NCBI GenBank assembly: GCA_043730365.1 | Contig: JAYTKJ010000744.1 | Span: 1-29,117 of the forward strand | DNA: 29,117 nucleotides | Source of the DNA: VFZP01 sp043730365 | Lineage (GTDB): Bacteria; Acidobacteriota; Terriglobia; Bryobacterales; Bryobacteraceae | Direction: 5' to 3' | Shown here: positions 1 through 6,488 of the stretch, piece after piece | Layout: each line of letters opens with the position of its first letter | How positions within the stretch are numbered: the first letter of the stretch is position 1 | The notes under the pieces: generated by a model | The model's database searches: none | What the model saw: the letters and a program-made list of their open reading frames with translations, nothing else | Told to the model about the DNA's origin: nothing | Made by a program: the position numbers and the translations under genes

Positions 1-1
1 C

Positions 2-424
2 GACGCCATCACCTATGCCCAGCGCCTCGGCTGCACGCATTTGGTGGACGCCGCCACGCTCACCGGCGCCATCGTCGTCGCGCTCGGCCATCTCTACACT
101 GGCGCCTTCACCAACAATCAGGAGTGGATGGACCGCGTGATGGCCGCCGCTAAATCGCAAGGCGAGAAGTTTTGGCAGATGCCGCTGGACCCCGAGTACA
201 AGGATCTGCTGAAGAACGCCTTCGCCGATCTCTCCAACATCGGCGGACGCTGGGGAGGGGCCATTTCGGCGGCGTATTTCCTTAAGGAATTCGCCGATCC
301 CACGCCCTGGGTGCACCTGGACATCGCCGGCACCGCCTGGCATGATGACGCCAAACCGCACATGGCCAAGGGGCCTACGGGAGTTTGCGTGCGGACGTTT
401 GTCGAATTAGCGCTGAGCCTGTAG
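2..424 (+). CDS. pepA: Leucyl aminopeptidase (M17 family), C-terminal part
   Basis: This is the 3' end of a cytosolic leucyl aminopeptidase, a two-metal exopeptidase that removes N-terminal residues from peptides. The gene is open from the left edge in the frame starting at base 2, so only about the last 140 residues are present. The visible part contains the M17 block DAATLTGA just after the active-site region, the GGRWGGAISAAYFL segment and the closing WxHLDIAGTAW motif, all typical of the catalytic domain. The metal-binding NTDAEGRL motif must lie upstream, outside the window. It ends five bases before the stop of the converging DUF5615 pseudogene. The family assignment is secure; the substrate range cannot be read from this fragment. 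Confidence 0.93.
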   Translation, partial: DAITYAQRLGCTHLVDAATLTGAIVVALGHLYTGAFTNNQEWMDRVMAAAKSQGEKFWQMPLDPEYKDLLKNAFADLSNIGGRWGGAISAAYFLKEFADPTPWVHLDIAGTAWHDDAKPHMAKGPTGVCVRTFVELALSL

Positions 425-428
425 CCCG

Positions 429-763
429 TCAGCTTCCCGACAGCAGCGATACGTCGATCCGGGTCAATTGCCCGCGCTGAGCGAATTCGACGGCGGTAGC
501 TATGCGCGAGGCGACAAGGCGAAGCGTAGGCCAATGATTGCTCGACAGGACGACCACGGTCAGCTTCCGCCCATCAAGATTTTGTTGGTGTCGAACGCTC
601 TGGTCACAGTGAGCAGCAGGTCATAGCCCGCGCGCTCGGCGGCATCGAGCAAGGCCCCGTTGGTAAGTCCGCGCCAACCAAGATCGGTAACGAGCGCGAC
701 CGTGTGATTGCGCAACCAATTCGACAAGGGTGCGGGGGTATTGACGTCAAATAGGATCCTCAA
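429..763 (-). pseudogene. Frameshifted DUF5615 (PIN-like) toxin of a DUF433/DUF5615 module
   Basis: The first frame starts at a TTG and reads MRILFDVNTP, then LGWRGLTNGALLDAAERAGYD and LLLTV, which matches DUF5615, a PIN-like putative ribonuclease toxin family. After LLLTV the frame is lost near 603-606 and that reading ends at 560. Adding one base (GTGACC read as GTGGACC) restores DQSVRHQQNL, the family's conserved block, and an open frame to a TGA at 429-431. The repaired product would be about 111 residues, the normal family length. The start overlaps the stop of the upstream DUF433 gene (TTGA), as in a coupled antitoxin-toxin operon. I infer an inactivated toxin. A sequencing error is possible, but the partner gene is also broken. 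Confidence 0.78.
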
Positions 764-996
764 GCTACGCCGGCGATTAGCTGCTGCTCTTCAAGAAATT
801 TTAAGGCAAAAGCCAGCACCTCGTGAACTTGCTCACGATCGACTGCCGGAAACCATTCGAGAAACTCATCAACGGTCGAGCCCTTGTCCAGATGCTCAAA
901 CAAAGATGCCACTTGCAGTCGCGTGCCGCGGAAACATTACGCGCCGCCGACTTTCGCCGGGTCACGATCAACGGCCGCGCACTGCGTCCAGTTCAT
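760..996 (-). pseudogene. DUF433 antitoxin with an in-frame stop
   Basis: From the ATG at 994-996 the minus strand reads MNWTQCAAVDRDPAKVGGA, then a TAA at 937-939 (codon 20), then CFRGTRLQVASLFEHL and STVDEFLEWFP to a TGA at 760-762. The two parts together make a 78-codon DUF433 protein, a small winged-helix antitoxin family. The stop sits where relatives usually carry a tryptophan or similar residue before the FxGTR motif. The frame is otherwise open and well conserved, so decay looks recent. It overlaps the TTG start of the DUF5615 toxin. Initiation after the stop might still yield a shortened protein, but no clear start codon was seen there. Confidence 0.75.
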
Positions 997-1107
997 ATCT
1001 CCAGTTTATCCCTCTGGCCGCTGGCGAATTCTCCGATTGCCCGGCAGCGGCGCTTGTCGGTTCAGCGTACCCCAGAGCAGGGTACACGATCGCGGTCATA
1101 GAACCGT

Positions 1108-1149
1108 GGGGCGGGCTTCAGCCTGCGCGGGGCTTGAGCCCCGCCCTCC
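1108..1149. repeat. REP-like GC-rich palindromic element
   Basis: The stretch contains the perfect inverted repeat gcggggct-tg-agccccgc, nested in outer arms gggcggg and cccgccc, so it can fold into a long hairpin. It lies between the decayed antitoxin and the DGR target gene. The wording GGGCTTCAGCCTGC / GGGGCTTGAGCCCC resembles extragenic palindromes that are dispersed in many GC-rich genomes. Only one copy was noticed in this window, so dispersal is an inference. Confidence 0.5.
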
Positions 1150-1158
1150 ACCGGCGGG

Positions 1159-1164
1159 TACAAT
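1159..1164 (+). promoter_or_regulatory. Possible -10 box for the DGR target gene
   Basis: TACAAT lies 20 bases before the ATG of the target gene, at a distance suited to a very short leader. No convincing -35 box was found 16-18 bases upstream because the REP-like palindrome occupies that place. No Shine-Dalgarno sequence precedes the ATG. Confidence 0.25.
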
Positions 1165-1184
1165 AGTGCCGAATCCTCCCACCC

Positions 1185-4100
1185 ATGGCCACCACCAACA
1201 TACTCCACTTATCCGACCTACACTTTGGCTGGGATGGCGACGCCACCGGCCGGGCCGACAGGGCCGAGGTACTCAACGGGCTCATCAAGGTTGTAGGAAA
1301 ACTCGGACCTCTTCATATCCTTGTTATCTCCGGTGACCTTACTTGCAAAGGTAGGCAGCAAGGCTATACGGAACTCAAGGAGTGGCTGCCCAAACTCCTC
1401 AAGGCCGCCAAGCTCAACAAGAAGGATTGCGTCATCTGCCCCGGCAATCACGACATCGATCGCGCCGAAGTAGCAAAACTGACGGCGAAAATAACTGATG
1501 TCAAGAGCGCCGATACACTTCTCCGCCCGGAGAAACTGACAGACTCGAAGAAGAGGATTGCCGGCGGGTATGCCCGTCCCTTTCATCGCTTTCAGGCCTT
1601 CGCCACGGAATTCGGCATCATCCCGGTGACCCTGGGCGCGGCGAAGAACTACCTCGCCGGAGTGCGTAGCGTAACCAAACTCAAGCTCCGCTTCATCTGT
1701 GTGAACTCGGCTTGGTTTTGCGGGAGCAGCCCCCCTACCGACAAGGGGAAATTGTGGCTCGGCCTACCTCAGCTCATCGGCATGCAACTCGACCCCGATG
1801 AATATGACTCCGGCCCAGTCACCATCGCGCTGGTTCATCATCCCGACACTTGGCTCGCCGAGGAAGATTCAACCTCCTATCCAACTCGCACCAGCGCCTA
1901 CAGCTATCTGGCCGATCGCGCTCACCTCATCCTCTCCGGTCACACCCACGGTTCTGTCCGCGAAGGCAACCGGCTAGGCGGACGCGCTCACGTTTTGACG
2001 GCGGGGGCAACCTACGAAAGTGCTGGATACCGCAATAACTTCTCCGTGCTTCAGCTCGACGGGCGTAAGGTAACGCGCCTTCCCTGGGAATACGATCCCG
2101 GCGCACGTAAATGGGAACAGAAGGCGCCGCAAATCATCACGCTTCGGACGGGGCAGGATGCGCAGGCCTACCTCGACTGGCTGCGCATTGAAACCAGCGA
2201 AGTCGACCTCCGCAACTTCATTGACCGGCGGTCCACGCCCGACCCCAAAATCGACGCGCTCTATGCCCGTCTCATGACAGCCGCCGGCGAAACCAGCCTT
2301 GGTGGCAAAGGAGCGGCGGCCGGGAAGAGCCCCATCCCGCTAGACAAAGCACTCAAGCACCGGCGCTTGCTGATTGTGGGCGACGCCGGTAGCGGCAAAA
2401 GCACGTTCCTCCGCCGCGTCGCCTTCGCTCTGAGCCGCGAAGGTCGGGACCCGGTGCTGCGCCTCCCTCATCTACGCTTCCCAATCTTCGTCCGCGTTCG
2501 CGAACTCGACGCCCATATCCGCGAAACCAAAGGCGGCCCGGACAAACCGGATGACCCGGCCTGGCTTCCGCACTTCCTGGCCAAGAAGCAGTTTCTGGGA
2601 CTCGACGAAACCTTCTGGCGGGACCAACTCAATAACTCCAAATCCATCCTGCTCCTCGATGGCCTCGATGAAGCCGCCAACTCAGAACGCCGCGCCCATC
2701 TCGTCACCATGCTGGAGAGCATCGCCAAGACCGCCGCCTGCCACATCGCCGTCACTACGCGCCCCATGGACCTCACGCGTAATGAGAAGGAAGGCTGGCA
2801 AACCATTCACATTGCCCCGCTCGATCAGGACGGCACCAAAGCGTTCCTGCTCCAATGGTCGCGCTGGCTCAAAAAAGGCAACGAACCCGCGGCACAAAAA
2901 TACTACGAGCACCTGCAGCCGGCTGTTTCCATTCCGGATCTGCGTGACATGGTGAGCAACCCTCTCATGCTCACCTCGCTCGCCGTGCTCTATCTCAATG
3001 GCCAGGAGTTGCCGCGGGGCCGCGCCGGTCTCTACGATGGAATTCTCACTTGGCTCGCCCGCCACGCCCATGAGCACTGCCGAACCTACAGCGAGGGCGA
3101 GTATCTTGATCGCCTGGCCGAACTCGCGCTGGGCATGCAGATAACGGAGAAAGGCCAGACGCTCAAGATTGACGAAGCCGGCGCGGCGCGCCTGATCACC
3201 CGGCCGGGGCGTTCGGTTGAACCGGCCCTGGAGTTCATCACGCTAGCTCAACTCCATAGCGGCATGATCACGCTGCGCGGTGGCTTGCTCGAATTCTGGC
3301 ATCGCAGCTTCCAGGAATATTTGGCTGCCCGCTGCCTGGTCGGCTTCCTGGACGCCAAACGGCTCTCCACCGCCTTGCGGTTGCTTTATGCGCCGGAAGG
3401 CCGCGAAGTGCTGCCGTTACTGGCCGTGCGTCTTTCCACGCCCCAACTCATTCACCTGCTGTCGGGGTTGATCAACGATGCACGGAAGAAGGTTGGCCTC
3501 GATCAACGCGCCTATGCCGTCGGCGTCCTCGGCCGCATATTCGCCGACATCAAACCCAAGGAGCTCGCCGATCTGGCCCCCAGCGCCGTCAAGCCATACC
3601 AAGGCTTGCTGGATTCCGTCATGGGCATTTTCAAGAAAGGCATCGCCGCCGGCATTGGAGTGGAGACCCGCGCCGCCGCCGCCGAAGCGCTGGACCAGGC
3701 CGACCCACGCGCGCGCCTCTATACGCCTCTCCAAGGCGAATACTGGAGCCCCATCCTCAAGGGCACCTTCACCATCGGAGGCGACAAGGAGGCATACCGG
3801 AGCCTCCCGAAGGAGCGCGTGACCGTCCCGGAATTCCAGATCGGCCACTTTCCCGTCACCGTTTGGGAGTACGCCGAGTACTTGAAGGAGAAACCGCCCG
3901 GCGTCGAACCGCCGGAGGATTGGGAAGACCAGCTCAAGCATCTGAGCCGCCCCGTGGTCAACGTCAATAGGAACGATGCCGATCGCTACTGCAAGCACTT
4001 CGACCACTGCCACCTGCCCACTGACAAACAATGGGAGTTCGCCGCCCGAGGCACGGCCAGCCGCATCTATCCATGGGAAGGCAATGCCAAGCCCGGTGAG

Positions 4101-4370
4101 CCTCGCGCCAACTGCAACGGGGTTCTCAAGGCCCCCAGCCCGGTCGGCATCTTTCCGGATGGCGACACCCCTGATGGTGTCTCGGATATGCTGGGTAACG
4201 TGTGGGAATGGACGAGCAGTGAATTCGAGACGGGCCGTTACAGCGTGCGGGGGGCGTCCTTCGACAGTGGTGATTCCGACGACCTGCGCGCCGCTGCCCG
4301 GAGCAGGGTCGGGCCTGGCGTCAGGGATCACGACCTTGGGTTCCGGTGCGTCCGGGACGTGATCCCTTGA
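1185..4370 (+). CDS. DGR target protein: calcineurin-like phosphoesterase - NACHT NTPase - FGE/C-type-lectin-like domain
   Basis: A 1061-residue protein with three parts. Residues 1-300 are a calcineurin-like metallophosphoesterase with all its metal motifs: DLH (11-13), GD (50-51), GNHD (87-90), HH (218-219) and GHTHG (252-256). Residues 390-720 are a NACHT NTPase: Walker A GDAGSGKST (399-407), Walker B ILLLDGLDEA (488-497), NPLMLTSLAVLY (592-603) and HRSFQEYLAA (706-715). After a helical linker, residues 855-1058 form an FGE-sulfatase-type C-lectin fold, with LPTDKQWEFAARG (944-956), GNVWEW (1004-1009), VRGASF (1021-1026) and LGFRCVRD (1051-1058). The variable repeat covers the last 40 or so residues, so this is the DGR target. 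The plan fits STAND sensors: effector, switch, ligand-binding end. No signal peptide or membrane segment is seen. The ligand and the phosphoesterase substrate are unknown. The FGE-like domain is probably used for binding, not catalysis. Confidence 0.93.
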   Translation: MATTNILHLSDLHFGWDGDATGRADRAEVLNGLIKVVGKLGPLHILVISGDLTCKGRQQGYTELKEWLPKLLKAAKLNKKDCVICPGNHDIDRAEVAKLTAKITDVKSADTLLRPEKLTDSKKRIAGGYARPFHRFQAFATEFGIIPVTLGAAKNYLAGVRSVTKLKLRFICVNSAWFCGSSPPTDKGKLWLGLPQLIGMQLDPDEYDSGPVTIALVHHPDTWLAEEDSTSYPTRTSAYSYLADRAHLILSGHTHGSVREGNRLGGRAHVLTAGATYESAGYRNNFSVLQLDGRKVTRLPWEYDPGARKWEQKAPQIITLRTGQDAQAYLDWLRIETSEVDLRNFIDRRSTPDPKIDALYARLMTAAGETSLGGKGAAAGKSPIPLDKALKHRRLLIVGDAGSGKSTFLRRVAFALSREGRDPVLRLPHLRFPIFVRVRELDAHIRETKGGPDKPDDPAWLPHFLAKKQFLGLDETFWRDQLNNSKSILLLDGLDEAANSERRAHLVTMLESIAKTAACHIAVTTRPMDLTRNEKEGWQTIHIAPLDQDGTKAFLLQWSRWLKKGNEPAAQKYYEHLQPAVSIPDLRDMVSNPLMLTSLAVLYLNGQELPRGRAGLYDGILTWLARHAHEHCRTYSEGEYLDRLAELALGMQITEKGQTLKIDEAGAARLITRPGRSVEPALEFITLAQLHSGMITLRGGLLEFWHRSFQEYLAARCLVGFLDAKRLSTALRLLYAPEGREVLPLLAVRLSTPQLIHLLSGLINDARKKVGLDQRAYAVGVLGRIFADIKPKELADLAPSAVKPYQGLLDSVMGIFKKGIAAGIGVETRAAAAEALDQADPRARLYTPLQGEYWSPILKGTFTIGGDKEAYRSLPKERVTVPEFQIGHFPVTVWEYAEYLKEKPPGVEPPEDWEDQLKHLSRPVVNVNRNDADRYCKHFDHCHLPTDKQWEFAARGTASRIYPWEGNAKPGEPRANCNGVLKAPSPVGIFPDGDTPDGVSDMLGNVWEWTSSEFETGRYSVRGASFDSGDSDDLRAAARSRVGPGVRDHDLGFRCVRDVIP
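4243..4361 (+). repeat. DGR variable repeat (VR) with IMH-like 3' end
   Basis: This 119-bp stretch at the 3' end of the target gene aligns without gaps to 5856-5974 (offset 1613). There are 18 mismatches. Seventeen lie between 4263 and 4332, and each is opposite an adenine in the other copy (13 A to G, 4 A to T). The last is C4358 opposite T5971. The stretch 4333-4357 is identical and GC-rich, as expected for the initiation-of-mutagenic-homing site. Altered codons are residues 1027, 1028, 1029, 1031, 1033, 1038, 1040, 1042, 1043, 1045, 1046, 1048 and 1050. Confidence 0.96.
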
Positions 4371-4387
4371 TTCTTTTTCCTTTTCCC

Positions 4388-4422
4388 TTGACTGAGGCGC
4401 AGCCTCAGTCAAAATTTTTTTT
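4388..4422 (+). terminator. Perfect hairpin with T-tract after the VR (terminator and/or DGR cruciform)
   Basis: Arms ttgactgaggc (4388-4398) and gcctcagtcaa (4402-4412) form an 11-bp perfect stem with a three-base loop (gca). Eight T residues follow at 4415-4422. The form is that of a Rho-independent terminator for the target gene. In studied DGRs a hairpin or cruciform placed just downstream of the VR aids homing, and this one begins 27 bases after the VR ends, so a double role is plausible. Confidence 0.75.
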
Positions 4423-4432
4423 GAGGTGATTC

Positions 4433-4792
4433 ATGCAAAAAGTGAACGATGGCGCGCCAATCGTGGTCGGAAAGGCGTATGATTTTGTCTTGTGGCTCTT
4501 GCCCAAAGTCGAAAACTTTCCCAAGGCGCATCGCTTCACCGTGGGCGAACGCCTCTCCGCCCTTGGGCTTGACCTGCTCACGGCACTCACGGAAGCCGCC
4601 TACGCGCGTCAGAAGATAGACCTACTGGAACAGGCCAGCCGCAAGGTCAACTCCACCCGCCTGCTGTTGCGGCTGGCCAAGGATCTCAAGCTGATGACGG
4701 TGGACGCTTACGGGGCCAGCGCCGAAAAGCTGGACGAAATCGGGCGCATGGTGGGCGGCTGGCACAAGTCGCTGGGGACGGCCCGGACATGA
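4433..4792 (+). CDS. avd: DGR accessory variability determinant, four-helix-bundle protein
   Basis: A 119-residue, helix-rich, basic protein of the 23S-rRNA-intervening-sequence/Avd four-helix-bundle type. In known DGRs, Avd forms a pentameric barrel that binds the reverse transcriptase and the template RNA and is needed for mutagenic cDNA synthesis. Segments such as FPKAHRFTVGERL and LLRLAKDLKLMT, and the length, fit the family. A GAGGTG sequence lies just before the ATG. The stop overlaps the reverse transcriptase start by four bases (ATGA), so the two are translationally coupled. The assignment rests on the family pattern together with its position between VR and reverse transcriptase. Confidence 0.9.
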   Translation: MQKVNDGAPIVVGKAYDFVLWLLPKVENFPKAHRFTVGERLSALGLDLLTALTEAAYARQKIDLLEQASRKVNSTRLLLRLAKDLKLMTVDAYGASAEKLDEIGRMVGGWHKSLGTART

Positions 4793-5883
4793 AACGCATC
4801 GGCAATCTGTGGCCGGAGTTGACTAGCTTTGCCAACTTACTCGGAGCCGCCGAAGCCGCGGCGGTCGGTAAGCGCCGCCGGCCCGATGTGGCGGCCTTTC
4901 TGCTCGATCTCGAGCCTAACTTATGCGCGCTGCGCCGTGAGTTACTCGCCGATAGCTACCGGCCCGGCCCCTATCGCACCTTCACCCTCCTCGATCCGAA
5001 GCCGCGCCAGATCTCGGCCGCTCCGTTTCGGGACCGCGTAATCCACCACGCGCTCACCCGCATTCTGGAGCCCATCTTCGAACGGCGCTTCTCACCCAAC
5101 TCCTTCGCCTGCCGCGTGGGCAAGGGCACGCACCAAGCTCTGGCCGTGGCGCGGGAAGGAGTGCGCCACTATCGCTATGCGCTGAAGCTGGATGTGCGCA
5201 AGTATTTCGCCTCCATCGATCACATCATTCTGAACGAGCAACTGGCGCGGGTGATAAAGTGCAGGCCCACGTTGAATCTGGCCGCGCGAATCATCGAGGG
5301 TTCCAATCCCCAGGAAGAGATCATTCAGTATTTCCCGGGTGACGACTTGTTCACGCCCTTTGAGCGCCGGCGCGGGCTGCCGCTGGGCAACCAGACCTCG
5401 CAATTCTTCGCCAACGTTTATCTGCATCCGCTGGACCGGTTGATTGGCGAGCAACTCCGCCCCGGCCGGTGGGCGCGTTATGTGGATGACCTGATTCTCT
5501 TTCATTCCGACAAGCGCCGCCTGCGGGAAATGCGCGCGGCCATTGAGGCGGAGCTACGTGTGGCGCGCTTGCATCTCCACCCGCATAAGTCGGTGGTGCG
5601 GCCCTGCGCCTGCGGCATCGCCTTCCTGGGTTGGAGGCTTTCTTCCTGCCGCACGCGCCTGGTGCGCGGCAACGTGGTCCGCTTCGGACGGCGCTTGAAA
5701 CGTCTGCGGGGCGAATTCGCTGCGGGCGCCGCCGATTGGCCACAGGTGGAACAGAGTGTTCGGGCGTGGATCGCTCACGCTTCGTTCGGCGGCACGCGGG
5801 TGCTGCGCGAGCGGATGTTCGAGCGGTTCGCCTTCGAGCGGGGCGCGCGGCCATCGCGTGCGGGGGGCGTCCTTCAACAATGA
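4789..5883 (+). CDS. DGR reverse transcriptase
   Basis: A 364-residue reverse transcriptase. Motif A is LKLDVRKYFASID with catalytic D135. Motif B is GLPLGNQTSQFFANVYL (196-212), whose GNQTSQ form is typical of DGR enzymes, where retroviral and group II intron enzymes have other residues. Motif C is YVDD (231-234). HLHPHKSVV and GIAFLGW (262-282) match the following fingers and thumb motifs. There is no maturase or endonuclease domain. In the family the enzyme copies the template RNA into cDNA with errors at adenines, and the cDNA then replaces the VR. The gene is coupled to avd by ATGA. Its last nine or so codons and its stop (5881-5883) lie inside the template repeat. Confidence 0.96.
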   Translation: MKRIGNLWPELTSFANLLGAAEAAAVGKRRRPDVAAFLLDLEPNLCALRRELLADSYRPGPYRTFTLLDPKPRQISAAPFRDRVIHHALTRILEPIFERRFSPNSFACRVGKGTHQALAVAREGVRHYRYALKLDVRKYFASIDHIILNEQLARVIKCRPTLNLAARIIEGSNPQEEIIQYFPGDDLFTPFERRRGLPLGNQTSQFFANVYLHPLDRLIGEQLRPGRWARYVDDLILFHSDKRRLREMRAAIEAELRVARLHLHPHKSVVRPCACGIAFLGWRLSSCRTRLVRGNVVRFGRRLKRLRGEFAAGAADWPQVEQSVRAWIAHASFGGTRVLRERMFERFAFERGARPSRAGGVLQQ

Positions 5884-5974
5884 AGATACCGACAACCTGC
5901 GCGCCGCTACCCGGAACAGGAACGAACCTGACAACAGGAATCACAACCTTGGGTTCCGGTGCGTCCGGGATGTG
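5856..5974 (+). repeat. DGR template repeat (TR)
   Basis: This copy pairs with the VR at 4243-4361 and carries adenine at all 17 substituted core positions, which marks it as the template. It has 29 adenines up to 5970. In the target frame it contains eight AAC/AAT codons, and all eight are changed in the VR. The codons containing A (AAY, GAA, GAY, ACC, AGG, CAC) cannot become stop codons by changes at A, a known design feature of DGR templates. It begins inside the reverse transcriptase gene and should be part of a template RNA made from the same transcript or from its own promoter. Confidence 0.96.
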
Positions 5975-6281
5975 GGACCGGGAAGCGGCAACGTTTCCCG
6001 GCTGAAGCGAGAGCCGGCGATGGTTACGGCCGCGCCGGGTGTGCCCTTCCACTTCCGGGCCGCGCGGCTGACGCGAACTCCGCAGGTTGGCGGAGACGGC
6101 GTCGAATAGCCGGAGAGAGGCCGCCGCGTGGTAGCACCAGCGAAGCGGGGCGGCCACTCAGTGGGAGCCAGCCAGATTCCCCTGACGTTTGAGACTCGCG
6201 GCGTGATCGACCGCGTTAATCGGCGCTTTGCACTCGGCGCGGCCAAGACCTCGCGCGGTCGAAGCAGAGGAAGCGCAGGCA
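5975..6281 (+). ncRNA. Region after the TR, probable 3' part of the DGR template RNA
   Basis: No convincing gene was found on the plus strand here. Directly after the TR, ccgggaa (5978-5984) and ttcccgg (5995-6001) form a 7-bp stem with a ten-base loop. Further on, ctccgc and gcggag can pair in the segment around 6078-6095. In the studied Bordetella phage DGR, a spacer of about 140 bases after the TR folds and is needed for cDNA priming, so 5975 to about 6115 is the likely equivalent. The right part up to 6281 shows no clear plus-strand signal. The boundary is unknown. Confidence 0.4.
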
Positions 6282-6282
6282 T
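6150..6282 (-). pseudogene. Possible remnant of hicA after hicB
   Basis: The hicB stop overlaps an ATG (TGATG) on the minus strand. The frame that follows begins MPALPLLRPREVLAA, which resembles the start of HicA toxins (small dsRNA-binding-fold mRNA interferases). The resemblance ends after about 15 residues, and the catalytic GSH block is not found in frame. In a neighbouring frame a short RQG...GSH stretch ends at a stop codon. I read this as a possible decayed hicA, but chance similarity cannot be excluded. Confidence 0.25.
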
Positions 6283-6488
6283 CAGACCGCGACTTCGATC
6301 TCACGCGTGGTTGCAATCAGCGGCATCCCGCGTTCGGCCCGCACCGCCAGGCATTCCCGAATCGCATCGGCGATATTGGATTCAGCCTCAGCCTCCGTCT
6401 GCCCTTGGCTGATACAGCCAGGCACGGACGGGCACTCCGCAATGTACACGCCATCTTCGTCCTGATAGATGCTGACTAAGAATTTCAT
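6282..6488 (-). CDS. hicB: HicB-like antitoxin
   Basis: A 68-residue protein of the HicB/UPF0150 type. It has the hallmark start MKFLVSIYQDEDGVYIAECP, then PGCISQGQTEAEAESNI and an amphipathic helix IRECLAVRAERG. In HicAB modules this RNase-H-like fold blocks the HicA toxin. It lacks a C-terminal DNA-binding extension, as is common for the short form. No intact hicA lies next to it. Its start overlaps the 5' end of the divergent TonB-receptor gene by 20 bases, so the two share a promoter region. Confidence 0.85.
   Translation of the reverse strand: MKFLVSIYQDEDGVYIAECPSVPGCISQGQTEAEAESNIADAIRECLAVRAERGMPLIATTREIEVAV

Noticed and set aside
3417..4412. 331-residue open frame on the minus strand opposite the target gene
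   Set aside because: It is the high-GC shadow of the target gene, has low-information composition and no domain.
4789..5883. Group II intron or retron as origin of the reverse transcriptase
   Set aside because: No maturase or endonuclease part, no retron msr/msd-like RNA upstream, and the presence of avd and an adenine-biased TR/VR pair point to a DGR.
5756..6109. Plus-strand frame through the TR that reads like the end of the target protein
   Set aside because: It is the template read in the target frame and has no own domain or start; it is not a second target gene.
5351..6157. 268-residue minus-strand frame across RT and TR that resembles the frame opposite the VR
   Set aside because: The likeness comes only from the TR/VR repeat read backwards; it is not a gene family.
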